This document shows positions 10,944 to 21,755 of a DNA stretch of 64,000 nt, piece by piece. Positions within the stretch are counted from its first letter, which is position 1; each line of letters starts with the position of its first letter. The position numbers and the translations under genes are program-made. Source of the stretch: Acholoe squamosa (Eukaryota; Annelida; Polychaeta; Phyllodocida; Polynoidae); contig OX439040.1 of the NCBI GenBank assembly GCA_949317995.1, positions 28,560,030 to 28,624,029 of the forward strand. Reading direction: 5' to 3'. Under the pieces are notes generated by a model. That model ran no database searches, was not told the DNA's origin, and saw only the letters and a program-made list of their open reading frames with translations.

Positions 10944-11366
10944 TTATTGGAGTGCGCTACTCGCTCCTACTTCCGATGAACTGAAGGGGGAGGGAAGGAC
11001 GAGGGCGTTGGTGACGTATTTATCTTTTATTGCAGCTACTCTGTCCCAGCCTTTATGACTTGCCTCCGATGCTGTCTCATTTATGCAGGTAGGGCAGCAG
11101 CACAAATTGGTTAATGAATACATCCTTGTCACGTTGTCCAGTCTCCCGAAGTAGAATGGGATGGTGATGATGGTGCGATCTACAGAGTCAAGGGGAAACA
11201 CATTGAAATAACTACCACCTGTTTTACATTGTCCATTTCGCACAGCGAAAAAGTATTCCCTTGTTATCACAGGAATATAGCAAATACTCAAACAACTGTT
11301 GATATCATAAATGTGAATCCCTGCTGCATGTGCACATGGTTCAGCAGTGCCCAATGTAGCAGCCAT
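10944..11366 (-). CDS. 140-residue Cys-containing accessory protein, copy B
   Basis: An intact 140-residue ORF, the same length as in copy D (36978-37400), with about ten amino-acid differences. It is mostly beta-type with a cysteine cluster (LCCCPTC) near residue 90 and a Ser-rich C-terminus. There is no signal peptide and no clear membrane segment. I do not recognise the family. Equal length with substitutions and no stops in two copies supports genuine coding. Confidence 0.6.
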   Translation of the reverse strand: MAATLGTAEPCAHAAGIHIYDINSCLSICYIPVITREYFFAVRNGQCKTGGSYFNVFPLDSVDRTIITIPFYFGRLDNVTRMYSLTNLCCCPTCINETASEASHKGWDRVAAIKDKYVTNALVLPSPFSSSEVGASSALQ

Positions 11367-11473
11367 GTCGGTCGTATTGTTTTTCCAACACAGAATTAAC
11401 TCAACAGTCTATTGTCTATAATAACATGTACAAACGATATATGACCTGTGGCAATATAGCAATTTTATATGAG

Positions 11474-11536
11474 TCATTCCTCATCGTCGGACTCAATTAC
11501 TATGACGATTATGGGCATAGCAGGTCCCTCAGCCAT
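11474..11536 (-). CDS. 20-residue SUMO-interaction-like micropeptide, copy B
   Basis: The ORF reads MAEGPAMPIIVIVIESDDEE. A block of four to six aliphatic residues followed by Glu/Ser/Asp is the layout of a SUMO-interacting motif with an acidic flank. The copy D version has four extra N-terminal residues. It lies between the acidic ORF and the 140-residue ORF. Biochemical function is inferred from the motif only. Confidence 0.5.
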   Translation of the reverse strand: MAEGPAMPIIVIVIESDDEE

Positions 11537-11561
11537 TTTTACTGTCACAATGGGAAAATGA

Positions 11562-11798
11562 CTAGGCACGTGCATTTCTCCTAGATGTGTGCTGGGCCTG
11601 GATGAATCTTGCTAGGAGTTCCTGTATTTCCTCAGGGGTGGGGTAATCCTCATCCCTGATATCGTCATATTCTTCATCAGATAAGTCTTCCATTATCTCC
11701 GCGGTAATTGGATCATTTTCGTAGGTGTAATCAAATGTGTCCAATGGCTCGCGTGTTGGCCGGCTGTCCTCATTCATCATGACAGTTTCAATATTCAA
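11562..11798 (-). CDS. Small acidic accessory protein, copy B
   Basis: A 78-codon frame matching copy D. The initiating ATG of copy D is TTG here (11796-11798); the first ATG codons are about six codons further in (the MMNEDS region), so translation would be slightly shorter unless TTG is used. The acidic middle (SDEEYDDIRDED) and the C-terminal helix ending ARA are kept. Confidence 0.5.
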   Translation of the reverse strand: MNIETVMMNEDSRPTREPLDTFDYTYENDPITAEIMEDLSDEEYDDIRDEDYPTPEEIQELLARFIQAQHTSRRNARA

Positions 11799-11823
11799 GA
11801 TTGTATTTCTTCCAATTAGAATA

Positions 11824-12063
11824 TTATTCCGTGACTAGATCAGCGTATCTGCTGCGCATCAAGGCAACGCGGTGTGCGGCGGTGCCGTAGTGGATTTTCA
11901 ATTTAATGGTAGAAGCATATGTTACATTGCATGTGTCACAGTGTGTACCTAGGTAGGGGTGGCATAACTGAAGGTGCCACACGACTTCCTGTCTAATATT
12001 AAATATGTCTCCACATACACTGCATATGTGTGAATGTCTCGTTGTGTTGACCGGCAGTGTCAT
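11824..12063 (-). CDS. Tandem C2H2 zinc-finger protein, copy B
   Basis: A 79-residue ORF with two C2H2 fingers, intact. Its ATG at 12063 shares a base with the stop of the upstream ORF (TAATG). Such overlap is known to support termination-reinitiation in some viral and retroelement mRNAs; here it is inferred. Confidence 0.65.
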   Translation of the reverse strand: MTLPVNTTRHSHICSVCGDIFNIRQEVVWHLQLCHPYLGTHCDTCNVTYASTIKLKIHYGTAAHRVALMRSRYADLVTE

Positions 12064-12599
12064 TATAAGTCATTGAGCGTGCCAGTTTTTTGCATTAAGA
12101 TTTTCTTAAGTATTTCTATTGTCCACATATCAGGGTAAGGTGGAGGTGAGGGTTCACCTAAGGGTCCTGCAACGTATAAGTACTTTTTGCCAATTTCCCT
12201 CTTCAAATTAAGTGTACTTTTTACTTTGTCCCCGAAGAGCTTTTCCAGGTTATGCAGATATCTTAATTCATATCTTTTAAGACACGTGCGACAATCTCTG
12301 CCTGGTTTCTCGTTGCTATGACAATAGAAACACAGATTGTCCTAGGGAAGGTGCGAAGTTAATTTTCCAACAGTGTAGGTGGCATGGTGCCGATTGACTA
12401 GAGTCTGTAGTGATGTAGGTAATTTGTAGATCCTCAGGTGAGATTTAGAAACAGCATCTACCGCCAAACCCAGTAAAGTGGCTTTAGTTTTATCAAAAGT
12501 TTCTATTTTATAATAGTAGTTTCCCCACCAAGAGTCGGTGGAGTAATCGCTGACACTTTCATCCAATATTCTCTTGCCGCTTCTTGTGTAGATGCTCAT
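12063..12599 (-). pseudogene. CxxC zinc-type accessory protein, copy B (nonsense)
   Basis: The frame starts at the ATG at 12599 and ends at 12063. It carries an in-frame TAG at 12342-12344 where copy D has a Trp codon. It includes five residues (AVSKS region) missing from copy D. Apart from the stop, the whole frame including the CxxC-x9-CxxC region is open. Confidence 0.65.
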
Positions 12600-12667
12600 A
12601 TCACAGTATAGTCACAATTTCTAAACTTACTTGAATAAATAATGCGTGCCAGGCACTAATGTTTTTG

Positions 12668-12838
12668 TTATCCTGGGTGAGTGTTAGATGCTCTCTGTAG
12701 TGGTATTATTTCCTCACGAGCGGCTTGTAACTGTTCAAAAGTGTGTCTGCAGCAGGCAAGCAGACATCCTAGAGTAAGGCCTCCAAAGATTGCAAATAAA
12801 ATACAATATTCCAGGTATGCAGAGCGTTCTGTCTGCAT
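12668..12838 (-). CDS. 56-residue single-pass membrane protein, copy B
   Basis: An intact ORF with one hydrophobic segment (residues about 11-30) containing FGGLTLG, followed by CC and a short charged tail with FEQLQAAREE. The same protein occurs in copies A, C and D. It is the first ORF after the internal promoter. A small viral-type membrane protein is likely; oligomerisation through the glycines is speculative. Confidence 0.6.
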   Translation of the reverse strand: MQTERSAYLEYCILFAIFGGLTLGCLLACCRHTFEQLQAAREEIIPLQRASNTHPG

Positions 12839-13310
12839 ATTAGCAGAAACGTAGACAGAGACGGCTAACTCACAGGTAAGTCCAATATTTTAATGATGGC
12901 ATGACTTCCTGTGTAGAGTAGAGTTATAGTATGGTGCAGAGCAGCTCGCTGAATAGTGATCTGGCGCAGGGTATGGTACTCCAGTGGTGTCTTCATCAAG
13001 ACTGCAGGGGAGGAGCGCCATTGCTGCTATATATAGAGGGGGCAGGCGGAAGTTACTCACAATACAGCCGTCCCACAGTGCATAGCGCGCCTTCCCACAG
13101 TTCTCTCTGGCATAAACAGAGCGTTGCTGGCTTCCTGTGCAGCCAGGAAGTCGGCTCCTAGCCCAGCAGGCTCCCTACTCAGCCGATCCTGATCAAGCGG
13201 CTCCTATATAAGTAGCGTCCCTAGCAACGATCCCTGCTCACTGTAATACAATCATTGGATCTGTTACCATTGGGGTGCCGTCCTTATGCACCAAATTGCA
13301 CTTAGTGTAA
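12839..13310. promoter_or_regulatory. Bidirectional internal promoter region, copy B
   Basis: Two back-to-back TATA elements are seen. TATATATA near 13029-13037 faces the accessory ORFs (minus strand). TATATAAG at 13205-13212 faces the plus strand, followed about 35 bases later by a TCACTG initiator-like site and then a strong donor, GTAAGT, at 13307. Between them is TTCCCACA (13092-13099), the reverse of TGTGGGAA, a CSL/Su(H)-type site also present in the LTR. Copies C and D keep this layout. Confidence 0.5.
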
Positions 13311-14455
13311 GTACTGTCCTTTGTTCCAGGTTACTATGAGCTTACAGATTTTTACAGATAGCTATTTTTGTGGAAATTTTAGTATCATACTGTCAGTTTA
13401 AACTGTGCTTTTCATAGCTATAGTTATATCCATACAACGTGTATTTTTCTGCTAAAAATGTTGTATTTGTAGTTCGCCCAGTAATATTTTCATTTTCCTT
13501 ATGGCATATACATTCCAAAACCGTGTTTCTAGGCCTTTTCCTCAGTATTGTACCTGCTCATATATATATAGATAGATTTCGTCGTGCATTTTGGCATTAT
13601 AAGTCAGTTCATATCATTCCATTTCTAATGTATAGCGCATACTCCAGATTGCACACCTATAACCATGTTATTAGGGTTGAAGATATCATAGTCGCAGCTG
13701 TTCATCAGTAAGTACATCGTACTAGATAGCGCGTATGCAGTGCAGTAAGGCTTAGTAGGAGTGGGAGGGCGTTCTCCCTTCTCTATGCAGAGCTGCAGGC
13801 TCTAGTCATAATATTTCACACCAGATGGCGTTGCTGCGCCGTGTATCAGTCTTTAGTTCCTTTGTTTGCCGTCAGGCGGCGCCATTGCGCCTGTGTCACG
13901 TATAGTACCCAATATGCACGTCAGGCGGCGCCACTGCGCTGTCCTGCTGCGTGGTTCCTAATTCGCACACTAGGTGTCAGCCTTGTTCTGCTTTTAGAAT
14001 AGAGTGGAGTGGTCCACGTTTAAGTCCTGCCTTCTGCTTCCTATATTTCTTTTAGAGTATGCTAGATACCCTGAGGATAACTATTCATTGCTCTCCTTCA
14101 ATAACAGCTTGTGTAGCTTCTTAGATAACTATAGCGCGTTGCTTTCATGTTTAATGTGTAATGGGCTAGTTGTAGCGCGTATTGTGCGAGGCACATATTT
14201 TCATTGTAGTACTTTATAAGTATCCTTTTCATTCTTCGTTACTTTTCATTGTATTTCTATTATAGTTTCCGTTTATCATTCATATAATCTTGTGATAAGC
14301 CAGGGGTTTCATATACATTTTTCATAACCTCGGAGGTTTTAAATAGTAATAAGTCCTAATAGTTGAAACCTGTGGAACCCGGGACACGGTGTTCCCATAC
14401 CCGCTGGCCTCTGTACCAACTCCCAGCCGTTGGGATTACCAGGTCAATTCAATAT
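13311..14455. other. Spacer between integrase and internal promoter, copy B
   Basis: About 1.1 kb with no sense-strand gene. It is conserved in copies C and D. It contains the opposite-strand open frame described at 13439-13711 and short GGCGGCGCCA-type repeats near 13870-13940. No other function is visible. Confidence 0.5.
13439..13711 (+). other. Conserved opposite-strand open frame (~90 codons), copy B
   Basis: An open frame of 90 codons downstream of the plus-directed internal promoter and donor. It has no ATG at its start (GTG opens it, with a stop just upstream), so it could be coding only as a spliced exon. Copies C and D keep it open at 92 codons despite a 6-base length difference. 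It has a hydrophobic middle and several His/Tyr/Phe. It could be chance openness; selection tests are needed. Confidence 0.3.
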
Positions 14456-15289
14456 TTATATCACAATGAAATCACATTCATCGTCCTCCCCGTCTGTATC
14501 GGTCCAGTGCGTAGGGGGACGGGCTGCGGCCCTGGGGCGACTACTCCTCAGAGAAGGTTTCTTGCAGCTTTCCTGAGCCGGGGGCGTCGAGGAAGGGGTG
14601 CGGGCGTGTGCCGCTGATTGCTTCTTTTTAGTGGCGTCGTCACTGGCAGACCGTCTGTCCAGGCTAGCCTTTTCTTTACTTTTCTCATTCTTTCCCACCA
14701 AGCCTAGCGCCCGAAGCGCGTCAGCATTTTCTTTGTCATTTTTGCCCACCTTGCCTAGTGCCCGAAGCACGTCAGCGTCCTGATTCTTTGCTCCAGGAGG
14801 GTCCTCTTGTGTCAGGACCTTATTTTCTTCTATAGATTCTTCATGTATTTCATTTTCTTCTTCCATTTCTTCAGGAAATTCTTCATTTCTTTCTTCTTCA
14901 TAACTCTCGTTTTCTTCATCTACTTCTTCATCAGGATTTTCATTTTCTTCTTCATCTACATCGTCTTCCTCTGCTATCGCTGGTGCCCATGTCGTGTAAC
15001 ACCTTTTGAGTTTTTGTATGTTCACGAAGTGTGGTATTTTAACACCAGTTGCTACAGATGCCACACGCACTAGGTGGTCATCCTTCACCTCTTCTATGCG
15101 GTAGGGCCCTTTGTAGCGGTCCGAGAATTTCGCGACTCGGTTTGCAGAACACATAGGGTCATACACATAGACGAGATCTCCTTCATTGAAGTCTACAGGT
15201 CGTTTTCCTGTGTCCAATCTTTTTCTAAGATTTTCCTCATATTCGTCTGTGTATGTTTTAGCCAGTTTCTTGAATTGTTCTATGTTGCC
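14456..15289 (-). pseudogene. pol: Integrase C-terminal domain and acidic tail, copy B
   Basis: This is the C-terminal part of Pol, cut from the rest by the solo LTR at 15290-16204. It holds a GPY/F module (YKGPYRI) typical of gypsy-type integrases, then a long Glu/Asp-rich tail, two 14-residue repeats (DADVLRALGKVGKN and NADALRALGLVGKN), a Lys/Ser/Arg-rich segment and a terminal acidic-hydrophobic DDECDFIVI. The acidic tail produces mirror-image Phe-rich frames on the other strand, which are not genes. Confidence 0.75.
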
Positions 15290-16204
15290 TGAACGAATGT
15301 AGGTTGAGGGAGCTAGCTCAATGTAATCTTGGGGAGATGTGTTTGAGTCTGTCTAGAGAACTAGTGGTAGAGGAAGGGCAGAGGGGAGTTCATCTCCCAA
15401 TGACCTTACAACACTCGAAGCCGTCATAAAGTTCATTGCTTTATTACAGTAGATATTCTCCAAGTCCATTCTTACAAATGATAAAGCAAATGATTATAAG
15501 TCCAATAATAAAGTGTCAATCCCAATTGTCAATATACATGTGAATATAAGATCTCCAAGGTTACAACAGTGGGTTAAGGTCTCCTTGAAGTACTAACAAA
15601 ATACGAAAAACTCCATGAAAGATGCTGGAGCTAAGCCCCAAGGTGTGCTGCAGCCAGATAGAATAATCCAAAGTATACACTTACACAGTCCAATCCTGTG
15701 CTTCCCAGAAGTATAGTAGGTAGTCCTCACAGCGAAGAGCACTTGTATCTCTTCTTGGCTCAGACCAGCTCTCCAGCTTTTATACTAATTTCACAGCCAT
15801 GACCCTAGGATCCGACCCTGACCTTGTTTTCTTACTAGCTAGGTCAAGGAAGGCCCGTCAAAGGTGAAGGTCACTAAAGGTGAGGGTTGACCAGAGGCCA
15901 ATGTCTTCTGTGGCTAGAGGTCACACTTGTCCAATCAAGGTGTTTTCCCTTCCAGTCCAAGTGCATGACCCAGCTCAGCTCAGCCCAAAGGTCAAGGCCA
16001 TCAGTGGCAAGAAGTCACACCCGTCCAATGGGATGGCCTGGTTATGCCAGTCCCAGGTCAAGGTGCTTTCCCTTCAATGCCAAGGCCAAGGACCTTCAAG
16101 GCCAATGCCAATGCCAAGGATCCCTGCTCCCGAGGTGCCCCATACCTTGTTTAATACCTAAGTACAGTCTATCTCCTGTCTCATATCTAAGTGGCTTCAG
16201 CACA
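15290..16204 (-). mobile_element. Solo LTR-2 inserted in copy B integrase
   Basis: A complete 915-bp LTR, TGTGCTGAAG to CGTTCA on the minus strand, of the sister subfamily to LTR-1. It has TATAAAAG near 15778, a GTGTAAGTG donor-like site and terminal homology with LTR-1. Copy C gives the empty site. The flanks carry an imperfect duplication: GTCC on one side and TGCC, with one base lost, on the other. The insertion splits pol. Confidence 0.8.
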
Positions 16205-17947
16205 GTCCTTTGTTCTTAGGAACCATTCTGATTCTGAGAGAGTTGTAGGCGTTGGTCGGTTGTCAGGTAGTCCCATGGCTTTTGTGTCACGTCCAAACAA
16301 CAGTGTGTAGGGGGAAAATCCCGTTCTACCACTGATAGTGGATCGGATCGTCCATAGGGCTATTGGGACTAAATCTGGCCACATGTCATGTCCATCATCG
16401 ATGTAGCATGCGATAATGTTTTCGAGGCTTTTGTGCATCCTCTCAACTCTCGCATTCCCGGTAGGCATTCTCGCACTTGTCATGCTGTGGCGACAATTAA
16501 GTCTAGTTGTTATTTCATGGAAGATTTTTGATATGAAAGTCAGGCCTCTGTCCAAGTGTATGCGTTCCACTTTTCCATATCTGCATATGATGTTCTTCAG
16601 AAACAGGTCTGCTCCTGTTGCTGCTGTCGAATCTTCTGTGCAAAATGCTTCTGGGTATCCTGTCAGCAAATCCACAAATGTCATTATATATTTTGACTTG
16701 TCTGCTGCTGGTTTCAACGGTCCTACGAAGTCCACTTGTACTTGCTGCCACGGGTAATCCGGTGTATCCCAGCTTTTGGCAGCTGCTTTGAAGTGAGGAG
16801 CTCTTTTTCTCAGAGCACAGGTTTCACATTTCCTGACATATTCTGCAATGTCCTCGTGTAGGTTCTTCCAGTAGTACTTGGACGTCACTTTGCTGCATAG
16901 AGCAGCTGTGCCTACATGTCCGCCAGTTATTATATCGTCATGTAGAATCTTCAGTACCCTTTGCTGTAATTCCTTTGGCACGACGATTTTGCCACTCACC
17001 CCAGTGAATTGTCCTCTTTTCTTTCTACGTGGAGCTGAGAATTTTACCAAGAGTCCTGGTTCTATCATTCCCATGAATTCTGATTTAATCATGACAGCTT
17101 TGGCTTCTTCCCAATCATCTGGGAATACTTCGTCTTCCAGGTATTCAATCATCTGATTGCAGGTTGGATCGTCGCGCTGAGCTCTCATCATTCTCTCAGT
17201 GCTTATCTCCTGGTTGGGTTCAATGTTGAATATTTCACATCCCACGTCTGGTTCGAATTCCTCCTCGTCACTGTTTTCCTCTTCTTCTTGTACACGAGAC
17301 AGATAGTCTGGTAGGTAATGAGTAGCTCCTGGTTCATATGTTATTTCCAGATCAAAGTCCGATAATGATAACGCCCATCTTTTCAGACGTTTCGAGGGCG
17401 CCTTGTGAGCTTGCATCAGTAATGATACTAATGGCTTGTGGTCTGTTACCACAGTCACTTTTCCTCCTTGCAACATATCTTCATATGTTTTCAGTGCTTT
17501 TACTACGGCCAGGGCTTCCTTTTCAGTCACAGTGTAGTTGAGTTCTGCTCCATTCATTGTGTACCCAAAGTACAGGATAGGTCTGTATAGATCGTCGATT
17601 TTGTGGCAGATTGCAGCGCCACAAGCACGATCTGATGCATCTGTTAGCACTATGAAATGTCCACCTATCTCTGGGTGTATCAGCAATGGTGGTGAAGTCA
17701 GTTTTGTCTGGATCTCCTGGAATGATGCTTCACACTTGTCAGTCCATTCAAACGTTGCATATTTTTGTAGCAACTTGTTCAGAGGAACAGCTGCCTTGGC
17801 GAATCCCGGGATGAAGGAACAGTAGTAATTGCACAGTCCCAGGAACGATTTGACAGCTTTCACATTCTTTGGTCTTTTCACTGCCTTGACCTTTTTAATG
17901 ATCCTGGGTTGGGTTTCAAGACCTTCCTTGCTGATAATATGTCCCAA
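16205..17947 (-). pseudogene. pol: Pol: RNase H and integrase core, copy B
   Basis: This open segment carries the RNase H region (LTDASD, then an EKEALA helix and TDHKPL) and the integrase with its HHCC zinc domain (H, H, CETC) and D,D-35-E core. The core residues seen are VDFVGP, the Asp of HLDRG and the Glu of ARVER. It is continuous with the tail at 14456-15289 apart from the inserted LTR. The upstream RT part is in another frame (17948-19374). Confidence 0.8.
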
Positions 17948-19374
17948 GTAGTTGATTCTGTCTTTACACCAATCGCATTTTTCGGGCTTGATTTTTAAGT
18001 CCGCTTTGGCTAGTGCTTTCAGAACAAGTTGAACATTTTCAGGTGATCCTCAAATGTCTGGTCGTAGATGTCTGTAGGTGTTTCGAATGCCGTGAACTGT
18101 CTTGAATCCTTGTCTATCTCAACTTGATGGTATCCACTGAGAAGATCGAGTGCTGTGAACATAGTGGGTTTCTTGTATGCCATGAAGAGGAATAGAGATC
18201 TTGCTGTAGGCATGGGGAACTTGTCCTTGTACGTGATGGAATTAAGCCATCTGTAGTCTGTGCAGAGCCTGGGTTTTCCATTCTTTTTATAAGCCACTAC
18301 AAGAGGGCTTCGCCATGCTGATTCACTTGGTTCTATCACTCCTATGTCCAGAAGCTTTTTCACTTGCTCATCTATTACTTCTATTTTCTGTGGTGAGTAT
18401 CTGTAGGGTCTTGTGCAGGCTATTCCTTTAGATTCATCCACTCTAATTTTCATTGCTGAAATTTTGCAATGACCGAGCTCAGACATGTCAAATGCAAGAC
18501 TGTCTTGATTGTCCATTAGCATCTTTATGAATTCTTCCTTTTGTGTTTCATCCAGACAAGATTCACTTAGGTCGATCTGTTTTATCTTTTCTTCCTTTGG
18601 TGTTGTTTTCCTTCGTTTTTCAAACTGGTCAGCTGTCAATGATTTTACAAAATCTATTGCCATTTGACACACTTCGGCTGGTATTCCCATTTTCTGTTGA
18701 TGGTCTACTCTAAGGAAATCTGTTAGATCTTCAGGGTCCAGTCCAGGTGCTTCACCTTTACTGGCATATGCTAGGACATCATTCTTTCCCAGAATGATAG
18801 GTTTATCTGAGCAATTCATGATTTTTATCCACCAAGTTTTTCCTAGTTGGTTGACACTGCTTTCTACACATAGTGGTGATGGTTCACAGAGTACTGTATC
18901 TCCTTGTTCTCCTTGTACCTGTCTCCATGGTGAGACTGATATAATTTTCTCCTGCATAGGGAGCAATTTCTCGTTTTCTGTGCTTGATATTGGATTACCT
19001 TTGAAGATTTCCACTTTTCTGTCTCCCATTTTCATATCTGCTTGAAGTGCTTCTAGTAGATTCCTACCAATCATCACATCGTGGCAAAGATTTTCCATGA
19101 CATGGAAGTTGAAATATAGTCGTGCTCCTTCCACCATGAATTTTAATCTTGCAGTTTCTGAAATAATTTTGCTGTTACCATCTGCCATATTTACCTTCAG
19201 ATTTGCATCAAAAGTTTCTACTATGCATTCTTCTGGTAGTGATTGTTTGTACCTTTTTGAGATGAAACAGTCACTGGCTCCTGTGTCGAGAAATGCTGAT
19301 TTCTCTTTTCCACATAAGTTGATGGTTAGAAATAATGGTTCACTGCTTAGTTTGTCATTAGCTGATCCGCCCAT
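17948..19374 (-). pseudogene. pol: Pol: protease and RT N-part, copy B (RT active site deleted)
   Basis: Protease (FLDTGASDC) and the first half of RT (palm motif ALDLLSGYHQ) are present. Near 18066 about 130 bases found in copy C (28470-28600) are missing. This removes the YLDD catalytic motif, and a nearby 1-base loss adds a frameshift. The ATG at 19374 lies directly at the LTR end: PBS and gag are absent from this copy. Confidence 0.8.
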
Positions 19375-19376
19375 AG

Positions 19377-20250
19377 TGAACGGTAGTTGGTGAACGGATG
19401 TGGTGGATGTATGTGAAAGGGTAGCTAGCTCAAATGGTTGATGGTTGTGATGCTTGTTTGCTGGTTACTATGGTATTAATTCAAGGGTTTAATTCGTTGT
19501 TCTAAAGAAAGTGGTAGAGGAAGGGCAAGGAGGCGTTCATCTCTCCATGACCTTACAACACTCGCAATCCGCCGATTAAAGTTCCAATATTTATTGTAAA
19601 ATCCACTTCAAATCACAGAAGTCTTGTTCACAGGTAGTTGGTTCAATTGAGCAAGGATGGTAATAGTCACAAATACAAAGTAGAGTTCCAATCTAACTGG
19701 TCACAAGTACAACTCCAATATGATGAGCATGAACCAACCCTAGGTGTGTGCTGCAGCAAGATGACTAAGTCCAAAGGTTAATACTTACACAGTCCAACCC
19801 TGTGTTTCCCAGCAGTAAGTATGGTCAGTCCTCACAGGAAGAGCGTTACATTCTATCTCCTGTCTGCTTGGTCAGCTCATCTGCTTATATACAACTCAGA
19901 CGCCTCCAACCACCAGTCCCGTGGCCTTAAAAGGCCACTTCCTGTGGAGCCTTCCCACAGTTCTTTGCACCCTTCCCACAAAGTATTGCAACAGGAACTG
20001 CAGCATTTCTAGACCAATCAGAACGCAGCTTTTCAGCTGCATGATGGGAATGTTTACAATCAGGGTGCACTGAGGGAAGGTTTACTCGCAGAGGCTGCTG
20101 GGAAGGGGATCCCTATGCCTTGTCTGGAGTATAGGCGGGATGCCCGATGGAGTAACTATGTTTCATGCAGAGACTAGGCGTCTGCTGCAGAGTTGGGATA
20201 AACGTGTTTTGACTCGATGTTTTGATTTGATTTAAAGTGGCTACAGCACA
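19377..20250 (-). repeat. LTR-1 shared between copies C and B
   Basis: A complete 874-bp LTR (TGTGCTGTAG to CGTTCA, minus strand). It lies at the 3' end of copy C and directly abuts pol of copy B, so it serves as 3' LTR of C and as the left-over 5' LTR of B. It includes the TATATAAG box, CSL-type TGTGGGAA sites, the GTGTAAGTA donor and AATAAA (TTTATTG on plus near 19591). Confidence 0.85.
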
Positions 20251-21755
20251 CCAGCGGGCGGTTATTCAAAGAAATTGAGAAGCAATTTCTTTACTTCGAA
20301 AATTATGAATACTTATATTTTGTTTCTAACACAAACATGCTGTTTTTGGTTACATTTGATTATATCTGCAGTATTTTCATCTTAAACCTGAGGTATTTTC
20401 ATCATAAACTGGTTATGTCAGGTTTCTACATAAAATAGTGTGAATTGTTACCCGGTTTCGACAACTACCCCTTGTTCAATTATGAGGGCGTAGAGTCATA
20501 CATGCTCATTTTATTATGGTAACTTATCAAATCACGACTTCGTGTGTGACAATTGGAGAGAGAGAGAGATCACGCTATCCCATAACTGGACATGGAAGAT
20601 ATCTACAGGGATTTCATAATCGACTTATAACTGTAAGCAAGTTCAAGTCGGAGGTAAGTAGTATGCATATTCCATGAGATGATGATCTGATGGTCGCTAA
20701 TGCGGAGTCATGAGGGTTGTCCGTCTGAGGACAGAAGCATAGATGTGCAAAATGCCCAAACGCTCCACATAGCAGGTAAGTAAAAAAAAAAGAATTGGAA
20801 TTGGAATTTGAAGGATTTGCCCGTGCCTCATTGATGGAGCGCAGAATGGGCTGGGCATCAGCCAGAAAAGGCCAAATGACCATGAATGGAAAAAGAATAG
20901 AAGACAAGAAGATTGGCACGTCGGCCTTAGTGGTAGTATATGGGCGGTAGTGAATAATCACAAATGAGACAGACGTCCCAGAGATCAGGCTTATCAAAAG
21001 CTGTCAGAACGTCAATGTCAGTGAATTAGAATAAGAGTTTTCGAGTACCAACTCATGGCTGGTTGTCCACATCTGGATGTGGTGGAGTGGATAGTACAGC
21101 GGAGAAATAGACCCTTTGAAGACGGCTAGGGAAGCCAATTTTGAATTTTGAATTTGAATATTGAATTTTCACTAAAGTGGGGGGGGAACATTTTGAAAAT
21201 CTCTCTTCTCTTTGTTATAAAAGAAACAGTAGCTTGTCACACTTTTTCTAAGTATTATGTTGTCAAACCCTATTCTTACGAAACACCACACACAGTCATC
21301 CTATACTTCGATAAGATAGTACAACTCTCTTGCCATTGTTTAGAATACATGTCATTTTGGGCAAGTTTCTATCAACGTCTTTTTCCAAAAACAATTTAGA
21401 AGTTACTTTCTTTGTGGTTAGATCCTATAAGTCTTATTCTTCTCTTATATTCTCATAATCAATGTCCCTTGATTAATGTCTATCATTTTACACCAGTTCA
21501 TTTGTACTCTCTGTGATCGCGCTTGGGCGTCGACGAGTTTTTCATATCAATCAGTACAGGTATACTGCTATATATCACACGTCAGTCCTACATATGTTAT
21601 ATATATTTCTTTTTGTTTTTGTCTCTTTTTCCACGAGAATAAAGAGTTAGGCAGCTGGTGCCAACGAAAGTTTTCTGGTAAAGTTTTTATCAACTTCTGT
21701 CTGTGATGCGGCCGTGTGCCACAGAACTTCACGAGGTGCAGCCAATCAGAACACT
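20251..21755 (-). other. 3' untranslated region of copy C
   Basis: About 1.5 kb between env stop and LTR, homologous to 41730-43039 of copy D. It has a (GA)n run near 20555-20568. About 190 bases at roughly 20980-21172 are extra relative to copy D and end in sequence related to the GGCTTCCCTAGCC repeat. No convincing gene. Confidence 0.55.

Noticed and set aside
14807..15073. Phe-rich 88-codon frame on the plus strand (also 26125-26391 and, on minus, 33281-33547)
   Set aside because: It is the mirror of the GAA-rich acidic tail of integrase; composition alone keeps it open.
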